DNA of 64,000 nucleotides from Bradysia coprophila (Eukaryota; Arthropoda; Insecta; Diptera; Sciaridae), in the NCBI RefSeq assembly GCF_014529535.1, contig NW_023503372.1, positions 2,579,772 through 2,643,771 on the forward strand. The letters are read 5' to 3'. The translations under genes and the position numbers were made by a program. Shown here piece after piece: positions 62,199 through 64,000 of this stretch. The notes under the pieces are model-generated. The model ran no database searches and was not told where the DNA came from. It saw only the letters and a program-made list of their open reading frames with translations. Positions within the stretch are counted from its first letter, which is position 1. Every line of letters begins with the position of its first letter.

Positions 62199-63300
62199 CT
62201 GTAATAAGAAAATGGAAATCAAAGCTAGAAAATGGTTAATAACTATGGTGGAGAAGGAAGACACTGAACCGCGCCGATCTGATGATAATCAATTTTTAAA
62301 TAAATATTTTAAATAAAAATTAGAGAAATCGTCTCCGGTGGTCTCATATAATTATATTACCGACGTCATTAGTGTTAAAATTTGCCCAGCACTGAAGGTA
62401 CATCGATAAATCATTTTACTCAAGAATCGCTACATCATCGCAAATATTTTTCCTTAGTTTTAATTCTTTAATAACAAAGCTAAATATCAAATTAAAATTC
62501 AATTTTCGCACAAATATTGAATTTCAACATTTGAATACATTAAAATGCAAACCTGAATCGTAAATTTACCTAAATGCCTAAACCTGACCAATAAACAAAC
62601 GATTAAAATCGACCATTAAGTGATTTAAGTGCCCGTAAAACCTATCTAGACTTTCTAGCGCCTCGGTTTGTCATTTCAACTGTCGATTTAATTCTCTTTT
62701 TTTGGTTCGTTCCTTTCATGTGTATCAGTTTCATGCTAATTAATTGAAATTTATTTTCGATCGACGAGTTTACAGCACGTATATATCTTGACGGACTTAT
62801 AAAAAGTTGGCTTACGTATCCAGTTTTTATGAATGATATTGTTAACAGCAAAAAACAAATTAATTTAGAAAAAAAATCGTTAATTTCTTATTGATTTGAA
62901 TAAAAAACCTCACGACTAAAGTGTCTGGGTTTTTACTACGTTCTAATAGTCCGACATACAAGTAGCAGTTTGAATATATTGAATTGTTCAGTGAGTACAA
63001 TCAGCAACAATTAGCCTTTCATAGGTGGAGTATTTTAATTGATCATTGAAAAATATTATTCTGATCATCACCGCAAAATTAAACCTTATTCCCACAGTCG
63101 CCAAAAGAAACACTTCCTATATAGTATTTTCAAGAACATTTTGTCCCTGAGGCTCTTTTATATCACAGGGACTGTTTTTGGGACAACATTTTCCCATATT
63201 GACTTGAATTTAACCACATTTCTCTGAAAACATTTTTCAGATTTTTTTTTTAATTCGGGAAAAGGGTTTATCAAATATAGTCCTTGCTTTACAGCTCTAT

Positions 63301-63421
63301 ATACAATGGCTAAACCGAACTGGTGTGCATACGTTATTTTGCAAATGGGACCATTTGGAATTGTATGTGACCAGCTGGTGCAAAATAACGTATGCATACC
63401 AGTTCGGTTTAGCGATTGTAT
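63301..63421. mobile_element. Foldback element, about 42-bp arms
   Basis: Left arm 63301-63342 (GGCTAAACCGAACTGGTGTG...) and right arm 63379-63421 are reverse complements with about two or three mismatches, enclosing 36 bases. The outermost ATACAAT/ATTGTAT also pair. No transposase. Confidence 0.75.
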
Positions 63422-63583
63422 GGTAAAGCAATTTCTAGAGTTTTGTACCAGATAAACACTAGCCGAGCCCTGGTCGATGTACACACGAAAATTAGACTTT
63501 TCGGTTTTATCTCGCGTATGTAATTTATTTTGGAATAGATGGCTCGAAATATGAAAAGTACAGTTTTCGAGACATGTAGTAGA

Positions 63584-63736
63584 TGTTACAGACGACAAGC
63601 ATATTACCAGCATTATTATCTGGTCTATTACTTCCATCGATCAGAGTATTTTTAATCTGTTGATTTCAAATCTTGTACTTCAACTTTTCTAACATGCATT
63701 TTACTATAGAATAGACCATATTATCCAGAACTTTCA
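63584..63736 (+). repeat. TTACTTC-family interspersed repeat, 3' truncated
   Basis: GTTACAGACGACAAGCATAT, GGTCTATTACTTCCATCGAT, CAAATCTTGTACTTCAACTT and AACATGCATTTTACTATAGA. It breaks off after CATATTATCCAGAACTTTC. It belongs to the same subgroup as 46241 and 21078. Confidence 0.75.
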
Positions 63737-64000
63737 AAAACGTTTTCCTCAAAACATTACACGTTTTTAACCGTTATAACACCTAACCGCCTTATTAATT
63801 CTTCTCATTTTGAACATAAATCATAAACTTTTCGGGGATTTTTTAAATGTCAACTAACTAAAGTATAAGATATGTAGTAAGCGTAATTCTTAAGAGCTTC
63901 CGAGCGTACGCTGAAATTGTAGCCTACATTTCTGCGTTTCGAAATTTTTGATCGCTGATATCTTTTTACGAGAGGCCCTTTTAAAAAATGTACAACCACA

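Larger units (their letters stand above)
62199..64000. other. Upstream of the chitin-binding gene, no complete gene
   Basis: Should contain the missing first exon and promoter of the chitin-binding gene. A hydrophobic frame ending GGATAC|GTAAGCC on the minus strand near 62818-62870 looks signal-peptide-like but has no ATG and the wrong phase. The right part is a foldback (63301-63421) and a TTACTTC-family copy (63584-63736). The 159-codon frame at 63158-63637 runs through both and is not taken as a gene. Confidence 0.4.

Noticed and set aside
62361..62403. MIYRCTFSAG... frame as a signal-peptide exon of the chitin-binding gene
   Set aside because: Joined to exon 2 in that frame it meets a stop within eight codons. 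Only the overlapping MYLQCW frame fits the phase, and it lacks a signal peptide.
63158..63637. 159-codon open frame on the minus strand with a hydrophobic start
   Set aside because: It runs through a foldback element and into a TTACTTC-family repeat, and the central residues are encoded by the hairpin arms. No domain or splice context.

Overview
The window is animal nuclear DNA, most likely from a lower dipteran (a midge, gnat or fungus-gnat type fly). It is AT-rich. The genes are split by short introns (44 to about 124 bp is typical) with GT-AG borders, and the proteins are closest to insect families: Suppressor of Hairless, myosin VIIa/crinkled, topoisomerase III alpha, a neprilysin-like protein, a lathosterol-oxidase-type desaturase, a chymotrypsin-fold protease with leucine-rich repeats, and a peritrophin-type chitin-binding protein. 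There is nothing bacterial or viral in the gene content. I could not fix the species. All splice models were built by hand from reading frame, family conservation and splice consensus, and the total coding length of every complete model divides by three.

Layout. 1-1427 (minus): 5' part of Top3alpha, running off the left edge. 4169-7969 (minus): a 12-exon type II membrane protein of the neprilysin/M13 family that has lost its zinc ligands. 8.0-15.9 kb: no gene, but a dense group of inverted-repeat (hairpin) elements between 12.7 and 14.9 kb. 15968-20502 (plus): complete Su(H), six coding exons. 20.5-27.5 kb: no gene, with one large foldback sequence at 25.0-25.4 kb. 27540-28634 (plus): four-exon C-5 sterol desaturase. 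31188-42907 (minus): complete crinkled (myosin VIIa), 19 coding exons including an 18-nt first coding exon 3.6 kb upstream of the rest. 48131-49940 (plus): secreted S1-protease fused to an LRR domain. 50.2-52.7 kb: transposon-like elements and a 145-bp tandem array. 52.7-60.0 kb: no gene, repeats. 60041-62198 (minus): secreted protein with about nine chitin-binding type-2 domains; its first exon is uncertain.

The genes are independent housekeeping or developmental loci, not an operon or a pathway. Su(H) and crinkled also lie near each other in Drosophila (35B, Adh region), so this looks like an ancient linkage.

The least-described material is the non-coding part. One short interspersed family (about 190 bp, two internal copies of a TTACTTC-containing motif, ending near TATCGATAACAG) occurs at least 20 times. 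A second group of elements forms nested stem-loops with a GC-rich, often CTTCGG-containing tip. A third family has AGCCCCGTAC ends. The most unusual protein finding is the protease-LRR fusion; the neprilysin-like pseudoenzyme is second.
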